Source: Anaerolineae bacterium
Lineage (GTDB): Bacteria > Chloroflexota > Anaerolineae > Aggregatilineales > Aggregatilineaceae
DNA length: 6,798 nt
Assembly: GCA_016929355.1 (NCBI GenBank)
Contig: JAFGJA010000053.1
Coordinates: 1-6,798, forward strand
Reading direction: 5' to 3'
This document shows positions 1 through 5,427 of this stretch, one piece after another (the stretch's first letter is position 1; each line of letters begins with the position of its first letter). The translations under genes were made by a program, and so were the position numbers. The notes under the pieces are model-generated. The model made no database searches. It had not been told where the DNA came from and was given only the letters and a program-made list of their open reading frames with translations.

Positions 1-411
1 AAACGTGATCGTGTAATCCAGCAGCGTGTAGCGGTATACGGCGGAGAGAATCCCCACCGGGATCGAGATCAGCATGGTCAACAGCAGCGACGACAAACCG
101 AGCAAGGCCGTATTTGGCAGGCGTTCGCCGATCTCCTCCGTCACCGGGCGGCGGCCCGACAGCGAAAAACCAAGATCGCCCTGCACGGCATTTTTCAACC
201 ACTGCACATATTGCACCGGGAGCGGATCATCCAAGCCCAGATCGGCGCGCAACCGGGCCAAATCTTCCTCACTGGGCGGCGGTTTATTGGGATCGATGTA
301 GACCGAGGTTGGATCGCCGGGCGCGAGCCGGATGATCAAAAACGCCAGGATCGAAATCCCGATCAACAAGGGGATCATCTGCACGATGCGGCGCAGCAAA
401 AAACGAGTCAT
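1..411 (-). CDS. DppB-type ABC importer permease, N-terminal part (cut by left edge)
   Basis: This is the inner-membrane channel subunit of a peptide/oligopeptide-type (family-5) ABC importer; only the first 137 codons are present and the gene continues past the left edge. The protein starts MTRFLLRRIVQMIPLL, the usual basic N-terminus of DppB/OppB proteins. A first membrane helix follows at about residues 10-30, ending in the family-typical RLAPGDP. Next comes an extracytoplasmic stretch with DLGLDDPLPVQY and GDLGFSLSGRRPV. The segment RLPNTALLGL leads into a second helix at about 100-126. It lies 91 bases downstream of the solute-binding protein gene on the same strand, matching the usual SBP-permease-permease order. 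The ATG at 411 has only a weak AGGG (422-425) ten bases upstream. An in-frame GTG at 435 is possible but lacks a better ribosome site. The transported solute cannot be told from this fragment: peptide, nickel and sugar importers all share this fold. Confidence 0.93.
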   Translation of the reverse strand, partial: MTRFLLRRIVQMIPLLIGISILAFLIIRLAPGDPTSVYIDPNKPPPSEEDLARLRADLGLDDPLPVQYVQWLKNAVQGDLGFSLSGRRPVTEEIGERLPNTALLGLSSLLLTMLISIPVGILSAVYRYTLLDYTITF

Positions 412-438
412 GGGGCGTTTACCCTGTGTGAACACGTA

Positions 439-464
439 CCGGGGGCCAACCGAACAGCCCCCGG
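439..464 (-). promoter_or_regulatory. Intercistronic GC-rich stem-loop between binding protein and permease genes
   Basis: A perfect 8-bp inverted repeat (CCGGGGGC at 439-446 and GCCCCCGG at 457-464) flanks a 10-base loop. On the leftward transcript it begins 38 bases after the binding-protein stop and ends 27 bases before the permease ATG. No U-tract follows, so it does not look like a full intrinsic terminator. Stem-loops in this place commonly block 3' exonucleases or partly attenuate transcription, giving more binding protein than permease. That role is inferred here. Confidence 0.55.
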
Positions 465-502
465 CACAGAAAATTATCGATCAGATACGGTTCCAGTGGT
501 GC

Positions 503-2161
503 TTAATTCTCGTAAATGCGTTCCGGGTGTTTGAAGTTCGTACCCAGCGAAATATCCAGCATGGCCTCATCAATATTGAAGCGGCTGCTTACGACTGCCG
601 GTTCCGTATTGCGGTACAGGGGCAGTGTCGGCATTTCTTCCCAGAGGATCGCTTCAATCTGTTCGTAGATTGCCATGCGCGTATCGAAATCAGTTTCGGT
701 GCGCGCTTGCTCAAACAGGCTGTTGACCTCTTCATTGCGATAGTTCTCAATGTTCGGCCCCAACGCATCAGTCCACATATAGAAGTTAGAATAGCTGTTT
801 GGTTCCGGCCCGATCACGCTCCACCCGGAGGTGAGAATTTCGAAGGGCTTGTCCACTTTGCGTTCCTGATAGATTTGCTCGACCATCGTTGAGAGGTCAC
901 GCAGTTCCAGTTCAGTCTGGATACCGATGTCTTCCCAATACGCTTGTACCACAACGGCATAATCCGAATAGTCACGGAAGCCCCCGGCGAACGACAACAG
1001 CGTGATCACCCAGGGTTCGCCGTCCACATCGCGGATACCATCGCCATCCGTATCTGCGATACCCGCCTCATCCAAGAGTTGCGCGGCGCGTTCGGGATCG
1101 TAATCGTACCCACCCTGCTTGTCTTGCTCGTAAAACGGCACGACATGATCAAAGTGAGAATTATGCACGACGCCATACCCCTGCCGCACAATGTCTACCA
1201 CCGCCTGCCGGTCAATGGCGATCATGAGCGCCTGCCGCACGCGCACATCCTGGAACTTGGGATTGTCCAGGTTGAAGAACATCTGGAAGAGGCTGTCTTG
1301 TTCGGCAATCGAGATGGTGAACTCGTCATTACCCTCAAACGTGGGCACGGACGCGCCGGGGATATTCGGCAAAAAGTCCACTTCGCCGGTTTGCAGCGCC
1401 GCGACCTGTGTTTGTTCGTCGGGGATGATGCGGAAGATCAGGCGATCAATGCACGGACGCCCCCGGAAGTAATCTTCATTCGCTTCCAGCACGATGCTTT
1501 CGGCGGTGTTCCATTCCACGACCTTGAACGGCCCGGTCCCAATGGGGGCGCGGTTGAACGGTCCCTCACGCAAATCCTGCCCTTCCAGCACATGCTGGGG
1601 CACAATCGGCACGCTGATGTCGGTGAACAGCGAGGCGTTGGGTTCGGTCAGGGTGGCGACAACCGTGTAATCGTCCACCGCCTCAAACTGGATCGGTGTA
1701 TCACCCTGCATAAAGCGCGGGCGAAACGGCGCAATATCTTCTTCGGAAGTCTGAATCGTCTGGAATGTGTACACAATATCTTCGGCGGTCAGTTCTTCGC
1801 CATCATGCCACAACACGCCCTGGTGCAAATTGAAGGTCCAGATCAGACCGTCATCGCTCACACTCCAGCTTTCCGCCAGATCGCCGGTAATCTCTGTGCC
1901 CCAGTTTTCGCCACCAAGCGTAAGCGGGTTGAAGATGAACGAGAGCACTGAAACGGACGCGCCATCATTGGCATAGATGCCATTCAAGCTCACCGGATCA
2001 TCGGTGATCGCCGTGATAAACGTGCCGCCGGTGGTGGGGCACTCAAAGGTATCGTCCATTTGGGCAGCAACCTGGGGCGTTGTGGTGTCAACCCCACTGA
2101 TGACCATTACCATTGCTACCATGACTAAAACCAGTCCAACTCCGATAACTTTTGTTCGCAT
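503..2161 (-). CDS. Family-5 extracellular solute-binding protein (DppA/OppA type)
   Basis: This 552-residue protein has a normal length for peptide-type ABC substrate-binding proteins (SBP_bac_5). It would capture solute outside the membrane and deliver it to the permease encoded just downstream. It begins MRTK and then has a hydrophobic export helix at about residues 5-22. No lipobox cysteine is present, so signal peptidase I cleavage (perhaps after VAA at 31-33) or an uncleaved anchor is more likely. Family hallmarks are LAESWSVSDDGLIWTF (95-110), the following WHDGEELTAEDIVYTF region (118-133), GTGPFKVVEW (208-217), RQALMIAIDR (309-318) and PLYRNTEPAVVSSRF (514-528). DTDGDGIRDVDGE (370-382) resembles a calcium-binding DxDxDG loop. 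The only two cysteines are C41 and C237. The start is supported by an AGGGAGGA ribosome site (2168-2175) six bases upstream. The substrate (peptide, opine, sugar or metal chelate) cannot be read from the sequence. Confidence 0.95.
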   Translation of the reverse strand: MRTKVIGVGLVLVMVAMVMVISGVDTTTPQVAAQMDDTFECPTTGGTFITAITDDPVSLNGIYANDGASVSVLSFIFNPLTLGGENWGTEITGDLAESWSVSDDGLIWTFNLHQGVLWHDGEELTAEDIVYTFQTIQTSEEDIAPFRPRFMQGDTPIQFEAVDDYTVVATLTEPNASLFTDISVPIVPQHVLEGQDLREGPFNRAPIGTGPFKVVEWNTAESIVLEANEDYFRGRPCIDRLIFRIIPDEQTQVAALQTGEVDFLPNIPGASVPTFEGNDEFTISIAEQDSLFQMFFNLDNPKFQDVRVRQALMIAIDRQAVVDIVRQGYGVVHNSHFDHVVPFYEQDKQGGYDYDPERAAQLLDEAGIADTDGDGIRDVDGEPWVITLLSFAGGFRDYSDYAVVVQAYWEDIGIQTELELRDLSTMVEQIYQERKVDKPFEILTSGWSVIGPEPNSYSNFYMWTDALGPNIENYRNEEVNSLFEQARTETDFDTRMAIYEQIEAILWEEMPTLPLYRNTEPAVVSSRFNIDEAMLDISLGTNFKHPERIYEN

Positions 2162-2167
2162 TATCTT

Positions 2168-2175
2168 TCCTCCCT
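2168..2175 (-). promoter_or_regulatory. Strong Shine-Dalgarno of the solute-binding protein gene
   Basis: On the minus strand AGGGAGGA lies six bases before the ATG at 2161. It is close to the full anti-16S complement. It is much stronger than the ribosome site of the downstream permease, which fits the need for excess binding protein. Confidence 0.85.
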
Positions 2176-2276
2176 AAATTTTTTCGAACCAGAACAATGT
2201 GCGCTAGCTGTTATTAAGACGACTGATTTTGGGGTCTATTACCACTGTGACATTATGCCCCATCGTCATTATCGCC

Positions 2277-2305
2277 AGTATATATCGCTCCGGGTGCTTA
2301 TACAA
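2277..2305 (-). promoter_or_regulatory. Candidate promoter for the solute-binding protein operon
   Basis: On the minus strand TATACT (2277-2282) matches the sigma-70 -10 box in five of six positions. TTGTAT (2300-2305) lies 17 bp upstream but matches the -35 consensus only at TTG. Transcription would start near 2270, leaving a leader of about 110 bases. Upstream of the -35 is TGTGACCGGTGACA (2309-2322), an imperfect palindrome containing two GTGAC copies, and TGTGACA recurs at 2246-2252. This might be an activator or repressor site. A weak -35 would suit an activated promoter, but this is a pattern-based guess. Confidence 0.35.
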
Positions 2306-2327
2306 CTTTGTGACCGGTGACAGGATG

Positions 2328-2352
2328 AAAAAAAGGAGCGCGGGCGCGCTCC
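2328..2352 (-). terminator. Intrinsic terminator-like hairpin, leftward
   Basis: GGAGCGC (2335-2341) and GCGCTCC (2346-2352) form a 7-bp GC-rich stem with a 4-base loop. Read on the minus strand, the stem runs straight into seven U residues (A-run at 2328-2334), the classic Rho-independent layout. Rightward, the stem is followed by the interrupted TCCTTTGATTTT, so it may also work weakly in that direction. Its place is odd: it lies upstream of the leftward binding-protein gene and no gene precedes it in that direction. It may end a small leftward RNA (see the adjacent inverted repeat) or shield the two divergent operons from each other. Confidence 0.7.
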
Positions 2353-2438
2353 TCCTTTGATTTTGAGTTGGTAGGGGTGGGGAAGAGATGCTCTAGGGTA
2401 AGCAAGATTTGGGCCGGGAGCATTACCAACTCAAAGGA
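2353..2438 (-). repeat. Long inverted repeat with internal stem; possible structured small RNA or leader
   Basis: TTTGAGTTGGTA (2362-2373) and TACCAACTCAAA (2424-2435) are perfect 12-bp inverted arms 50 bases apart. Immediately inside the right arm, GAGCAT (2418-2423) pairs with ATGCTC (2388-2393). The whole folds as an 18-bp helix broken by a 14-base one-sided bulge and capped by a 24-base loop. An alternative register pairs TCCTTTGA (2353-2360) with TCAAAGGA (2431-2438), leaving a six-base TTTTGA bulge. On the minus strand this structure leads directly into the terminator-like hairpin at 2328-2352, the layout of a small non-coding RNA of about 110 bases. I could not match it to tRNA, 4.5S/SRP RNA, 6S RNA or a riboswitch I know, and I see no convincing promoter for it. 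A small palindromic repeat element is the main alternative. The strand is assigned from the terminator. Confidence 0.45.
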
Positions 2439-2578
2439 TGACACTATCGTAGCACGAATTTCGCGCTAAATCGTTAGGAGGATAGTCCCATTTTTTTGCT
2501 GATCCTACTGGGGCCTTATGCTAGTTTTTCCAGGTCTCCAATTTGAGGCGATTATAGCGAACCCGGCGCAAACTAGAC
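2439..2578. other. Non-coding stretch without a recognised element
   Basis: No coding signal was found here. It contains a good AGGAGG (2477-2482) that is not followed by ATG, GTG or TTG at a workable distance, and a T-run at 2491-2497 without a stable stem before it. The ATG at 2518 is in frame with the TetR gene but lies upstream of that gene's promoter. The stretch may simply be spacer, or may carry a promoter for the inverted-repeat RNA on the minus strand. I found only a poor candidate for that (TACGAT-like around 2443-2448). Confidence 0.5.
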
Positions 2579-2607
2579 TTGACACGCTCTCCTTTGCGTC
2601 CTATACT
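2579..2607 (+). promoter_or_regulatory. Near-consensus sigma-70 promoter of the tetR-ABC export operon
   Basis: TTGACA (2579-2584) is a perfect -35 box. TATACT (2602-2607) is a five-of-six -10 box. The spacer is the optimal 17 bp. Transcription should begin around 2613-2615, giving a leader of about 48 bases before the ATG at 2662. A promoter this strong usually needs repression, and a palindromic operator sits directly on the predicted start site. Confidence 0.88.
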
Positions 2608-2611
2608 ACCC

Positions 2612-2650
2612 CTAGACTGACCAGTCAGTCTAGACTAACCAGTCAAGTAG
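2612..2650 (+). promoter_or_regulatory. TetR operator: perfect palindrome plus a degenerate second copy
   Basis: CTAGACTGAC (2612-2621) and GTCAGTCTAG (2624-2633) are perfect 10-bp inverted arms around a CA centre. This 22-bp site covers the predicted transcription start. Starting at 2630, the sequence repeats as CTAGACTAACCAGTCAAGTAG, an imperfect palindrome whose centre (2638/2639) is 16 bp from the first centre (2622/2623). The second copy reaches into the ribosome-binding site. Size, symmetry and position are typical of TetR-family autorepressor operators. Tandem overlapping sites could take two dimers. Binding by the protein encoded immediately downstream is inferred from position. Confidence 0.85.
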
Positions 2651-2654
2651 AGGA
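2649..2654 (+). promoter_or_regulatory. Shine-Dalgarno that fixes the TetR start
   Basis: AGAGGA lies seven bases before the ATG at 2662. The in-frame ATG at 2518 is upstream of the -35 box and has no ribosome site. An annotation starting there would be 48 codons too long. Confidence 0.85.
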
Positions 2655-2661
2655 AAATTTC

Positions 2662-3279
2662 ATGACGAAAGAAGAAAGCCGCCAAAAAATCCTCCAGGCT
2701 GCGTTTGCTGCGTTTGCCGAAACGGGCTACAGCCAGACCAGCATGGATGACATTGTGAAACGAAGTGGTCTTAGCAAAGGCACACTGTACTGGCACTTTA
2801 AAAACAAGCAGGAGTTGTTTCTCGCTACCGTTGGAATGGTCATGAATGAATGGGATACCCAACTGGCCCAATTAGCGGAGGCGGGCGGATCGGCGGATGA
2901 ACGTATCCGCACCTTTTTTGCGCAGGCCGGGGCTGTGTTTACAGAGAACAAAAATTTCATCGGCCTGATGGTGGATGCCTTTTTCCAATCGTATCAAATG
3001 GAGGAGGCCGGACAGATCATGAACACCATCTATACTCGGTTCATCGGCCATATCGAACGCATTGTGCAGCAGGGCATTGACAACGGCGAATTTCGTGAGG
3101 TCGATCCACACATGGCGGCGGTGTCATTGATGGCGGGCGGGGATGGCGTATCCATGTACATCCTGTTCGAACCGGATTGGGATGTCGGGCACGCGCTCAA
3201 CACCATGATCGATCTCATTTTACGTGGCTTACGTAAAGAAGAAGCGCCGCAACCGGCGGCTCCTGAACAGGAGAATTAA
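2662..3279 (+). CDS. TetR/AcrR-family transcriptional repressor, probable autoregulator of the export operon
   Basis: This is a 205-residue one-component regulator of typical TetR-family length. The N-terminal DNA-binding domain spans about residues 6-52. Its helix-turn-helix carries the family hallmark TSMDDIVKRSGLSKGTLYWHF (27-47, with G36, S38, K39, Y43 and F47 at the usual conserved places), followed by KNKQELF. The rest (about 55-190) is a helical ligand-binding and dimerisation domain, which diverges too much between members to name a ligand. The tail after about residue 192 is rich in Pro, Glu and Ala and is likely disordered. It is the first gene of the operon, directly behind the palindromic operator and two bases ahead of the ATPase gene. 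It therefore most likely represses itself and the exporter, with release by an exported or related compound, as in CecR-YbhFSR-type and drug-export systems. The chosen ATG at 2662 agrees with promoter, operator and ribosome site. Confidence 0.95.
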   Translation: MTKEESRQKILQAAFAAFAETGYSQTSMDDIVKRSGLSKGTLYWHFKNKQELFLATVGMVMNEWDTQLAQLAEAGGSADERIRTFFAQAGAVFTENKNFIGLMVDAFFQSYQMEEAGQIMNTIYTRFIGHIERIVQQGIDNGEFREVDPHMAAVSLMAGGDGVSMYILFEPDWDVGHALNTMIDLILRGLRKEEAPQPAAPEQEN

Positions 3280-3281
3280 GT

Positions 3282-4238
3282 ATGATCCAAATCCAAAATC
3301 TCAATCGCCATTTTGGGGGGCGATTCCGGCAGGCGAAAGTTTCCGCCATTGCCGGACTCGATCTCACCATCCAACCGGGCGAATTGTTCGGGTTGGTGGG
3401 ACCGGATGGCGCGGGCAAAACCACCACGCTGCGCATTCTGGCGGGTATCCTGAAACCCTCATCCGGCACGGCGACGGTCAACGGGCATGATGTGGTAGAC
3501 GATGCCGAAGCAATCAAGCAAGAACTCGGCTACATGCCGCAGCAGTTCGGCCTGTATCCCGCTTTGACCGTTGATGAAAACTTGAATTTCATTTGTGATG
3601 TGTTCGGCGTGTTCGGGAATGCACGCGAACAACGCATTCAGGAATTGCTGGACTTCACCAATCTGCATGAATTTCGCGGGCGGTTAGGGCGGCAGCTTTC
3701 TGGCGGGATGCAGAAAAAACTCAGCCTGACCGCCGCATTAGTCCACCATCCCAAAGTGCTGCTGCTGGACGAACCGACTACGGGGGTTGATCCGGTAGCG
3801 CGCCGCGAATTTTGGGACATCCTGACCATGCTGCATACGGAAGGATCGACAGTTATCGTCAGCACGCCCTATATGGACGAGGCCGAACGCTGTAACCGGG
3901 TCGGCTTGATGTACGACGGGCAGTTGATGGTTTGCGATACGCCCAACGCCGTTAAGCGGATGCTGCCGGGCATGATGTTCGCGCTCCGCGCGGATAACCT
4001 CATGCTGGCGGAAAACGTGCTCAAAACGGTAGAGGGTATTCACGACATTCAGCCTTACGGCGACGTGCTGAATCTGCTGGTAGAAGATGAATCTGTCGGC
4101 ACACGCATCACCGCCTGCCTGCATGACGCGGGAGTCAAAATCGAAAGTCTGCGCCCCGCGCCACCGCGCCTGGAAGAAGCCTTTATCTATTTTGTGCGGC
4201 AATTTAGCACGAATCATGTACAGGAGGTAAGCGCATGA
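3282..4238 (+). CDS. ABC exporter ATP-binding protein 1 (YbhF N-half/DrrA-like), with altered H-loop
   Basis: This 318-residue nucleotide-binding subunit would drive the two ABC-2 permeases encoded after it. Visible motifs are Walker A GPDGAGKT (40-47), Q-loop MPQQFGLYP (Q87/Q88), signature LSGGMQ (139-144), Walker B VLLLDEP (159-165) and D-loop GVDP (168-171). Where most ABC ATPases have the switch histidine, this protein reads STPYMDEAERC with P196. To my knowledge the STPYMDEAERC form recurs in YbhF/RbbA-like relatives, so it may be a subfamily trait rather than damage. Residues from about 230 to 318 form the C-terminal extension common in ABC-2 exporters, ending in a PPRLEEAFI segment like the usual SLEDVFI. 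The gene starts two bases after tetR, with AGGAG (3269-3273) eight bases upstream inside the end of tetR. Its stop overlaps the next start by four bases (ATGA). The substrate is unknown. Confidence 0.95.
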   Translation: MIQIQNLNRHFGGRFRQAKVSAIAGLDLTIQPGELFGLVGPDGAGKTTTLRILAGILKPSSGTATVNGHDVVDDAEAIKQELGYMPQQFGLYPALTVDENLNFICDVFGVFGNAREQRIQELLDFTNLHEFRGRLGRQLSGGMQKKLSLTAALVHHPKVLLLDEPTTGVDPVARREFWDILTMLHTEGSTVIVSTPYMDEAERCNRVGLMYDGQLMVCDTPNAVKRMLPGMMFALRADNLMLAENVLKTVEGIHDIQPYGDVLNLLVEDESVGTRITACLHDAGVKIESLRPAPPRLEEAFIYFVRQFSTNHVQEVSA

Positions 4239-5425
4239 CGAACCGGCATATGATGGCGATTGCGCGCAAGGAATGGCTGCACATCACGCGCGATCCCATG
4301 ACGATTTTTTTGCTGGCGATTGGCCCGGTGCTGATGTTGATCCTCGTCTCCTACGCGATGGCGACGGATGTCGAAAACGTTCCCACCGTGATCTACGATC
4401 TTGACCAATCCGAGTTATCCGGCCAACTGGCGGACGAACTCGACGCGACCAACGTGCTAGACGTGCAGGGCTATGTCAGCAGCGAAGCAGCGTATCAGGA
4501 CAAACTCGAACGGCGCAAAACCAAACTCGTCGTGATCATCGAGGAGGGTTTTGGCGAGCAAATCAGCACGCTGGACGGGCTGATGAGCCTGGAAACGGCC
4601 AAGCCAAAATTCAGCTTCGTCATTGACGGAACCGATCCGATCTCGGCGGAAACCGCGCTCGAAGCCGCCATGAAAACGAGTGAGGCATTTGTGACCGGTC
4701 AGCTTGGCGCAGTGTTGGACGAGCAGCAAGCGGCGGGCATGGCTGACGATCTGATCACCCTGTACCGCTTGCAACTTGAATCGCCCATCAATACCACCGT
4801 CGAAAATCGCTACAATCCCGATCTCAAAGCGATCTGGGACCTCGTGCCCGCTATGATCGCGGTGGCGCTGGTCCTGCCGGGGATGAGCATTTCGACGGTC
4901 ATCGCGCGCGAACGCAGCGAAGGCACACTCGAAGCACTGGTCGCTACGCCGATCAATAAACACGCGATTTTGCTGGGAAAATCGCTCCCCTACATGATCA
5001 CTTCGCTGATTAACGTCTGCCTGATGTATGTTGTCGCGCGGGTGGTGTTTGACGTGCCCTTCCGGGGCAGCCTGCCGCTTTACCTGCTCTTATCCGCGCT
5101 GTATGCGTTCGCCACCCTCTCGATTGGCCTGCTGTTCAGCATCCTGATTCCGAGTATGGAAGCGGCGCTCTGGGCGTCGATGATGTTTTTCCTCTTTCCC
5201 GGTGTTTTGCTTTCCGGGATGTTCTTCCCGGTGGATGTATTCCCATTCCTCGTCAAGATCGAAACCATCGAGTTACCGGTGGTAAGCGGCGTGATCATCA
5301 ATCGGGGCATGTTCCTGCAAGGGGTGGGCGCGCGCGAACTCTGGTGGAATATCGTCGTGCTGCTGATTATTGCGCTGGAAGGCTTCGAGATCGCCGGGCG
5401 GCTGTTCAAGAAAAGGATTGCGTAA
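4235..5425 (+). CDS. ABC-2 type exporter permease 1 (YbhS/YbhR-like)
   Basis: This is a 396-residue membrane subunit of the ABC-2 export family. An N-terminal cytoplasmic elbow (AIARKEWLHITRDP, about 8-21) leads into membrane helix 1 (about 23-43). A large extracytoplasmic domain (about 44-200) follows, then five more helices at roughly 203-224, 250-271, 281-304, 311-334 and 369-388. The coupling segment ARERSEGTLEALVATP (224-239) after helix 2 is the family signature that contacts the ATPase. YNPDLKAIWDLVPAMIA (193-209) matches the usual entry into helix 2, and LLSGMFFPV (325-333) is typical of the late helix. Its start overlaps the ATPase 1 stop (ATGA), with an ideal AGGAGGT (4222-4228) six bases upstream, so the two are probably translationally coupled. 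It ends with a basic tail, FKKRIA. It presumably pairs with permease 2; the substrate (drug, lipid, peptide or other) is not readable. Confidence 0.94.
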   Translation: MTNRHMMAIARKEWLHITRDPMTIFLLAIGPVLMLILVSYAMATDVENVPTVIYDLDQSELSGQLADELDATNVLDVQGYVSSEAAYQDKLERRKTKLVVIIEEGFGEQISTLDGLMSLETAKPKFSFVIDGTDPISAETALEAAMKTSEAFVTGQLGAVLDEQQAAGMADDLITLYRLQLESPINTTVENRYNPDLKAIWDLVPAMIAVALVLPGMSISTVIARERSEGTLEALVATPINKHAILLGKSLPYMITSLINVCLMYVVARVVFDVPFRGSLPLYLLLSALYAFATLSIGLLFSILIPSMEAALWASMMFFLFPGVLLSGMFFPVDVFPFLVKIETIELPVVSGVIINRGMFLQGVGARELWWNIVVLLIIALEGFEIAGRLFKKRIA

Positions 5426-5427
5426 CC

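Noticed and set aside
332..892. 186-codon open frame on the plus strand spanning the spacer and the 3' end of the binding-protein gene
   Set aside because: It is antisense to two well-supported genes, has no ribosome site and has no recognisable protein features.
944..1951. 335-codon open frame on the plus strand
   Set aside because: It lies antisense inside the solute-binding protein gene. The translation is rich in His, Arg and Ile with no recognisable domain, as expected from an antisense shadow of a GC-rich gene.
2362..2435. tRNA gene suggested by a GAGTTGGTAG stretch resembling a D-loop
   Set aside because: No acceptor stem, anticodon arm or GTTCGA T-loop can be placed around it. The similarity comes from one short motif.
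2353..2438. SRP (4.5S) or 6S RNA
   Set aside because: The conserved SRP tip (GGAAGCAG-like loop region) is missing on both strands, and the element is too short, with the wrong bubble layout, for 6S RNA.
2477..2546. Possible short leader peptide after the AGGAGG at 2477-2482 (TTG at 2496 to a stop at 2544-2546)
   Set aside because: Spacing to the TTG is 13 bases, it lies upstream of the mapped-looking promoter, and the sequence has no attenuator pattern. Chance is more likely.
2518..2661. Forty-eight codon N-terminal extension of the TetR protein from the ATG at 2518
   Set aside because: The ATG lies upstream of the near-consensus promoter at 2579-2607, has no ribosome site, and would place the operator inside the coding sequence. 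The ATG at 2662 has a good ribosome site and yields a standard TetR N-terminus.
5344..5427. Extended start for permease 2 within the end of permease 1
   Set aside because: It would overlap permease 1 by 82 bases and add an Arg-rich sequence unlike the family. The ATG at 5428 has a ribosome site and begins the typical elbow helix.
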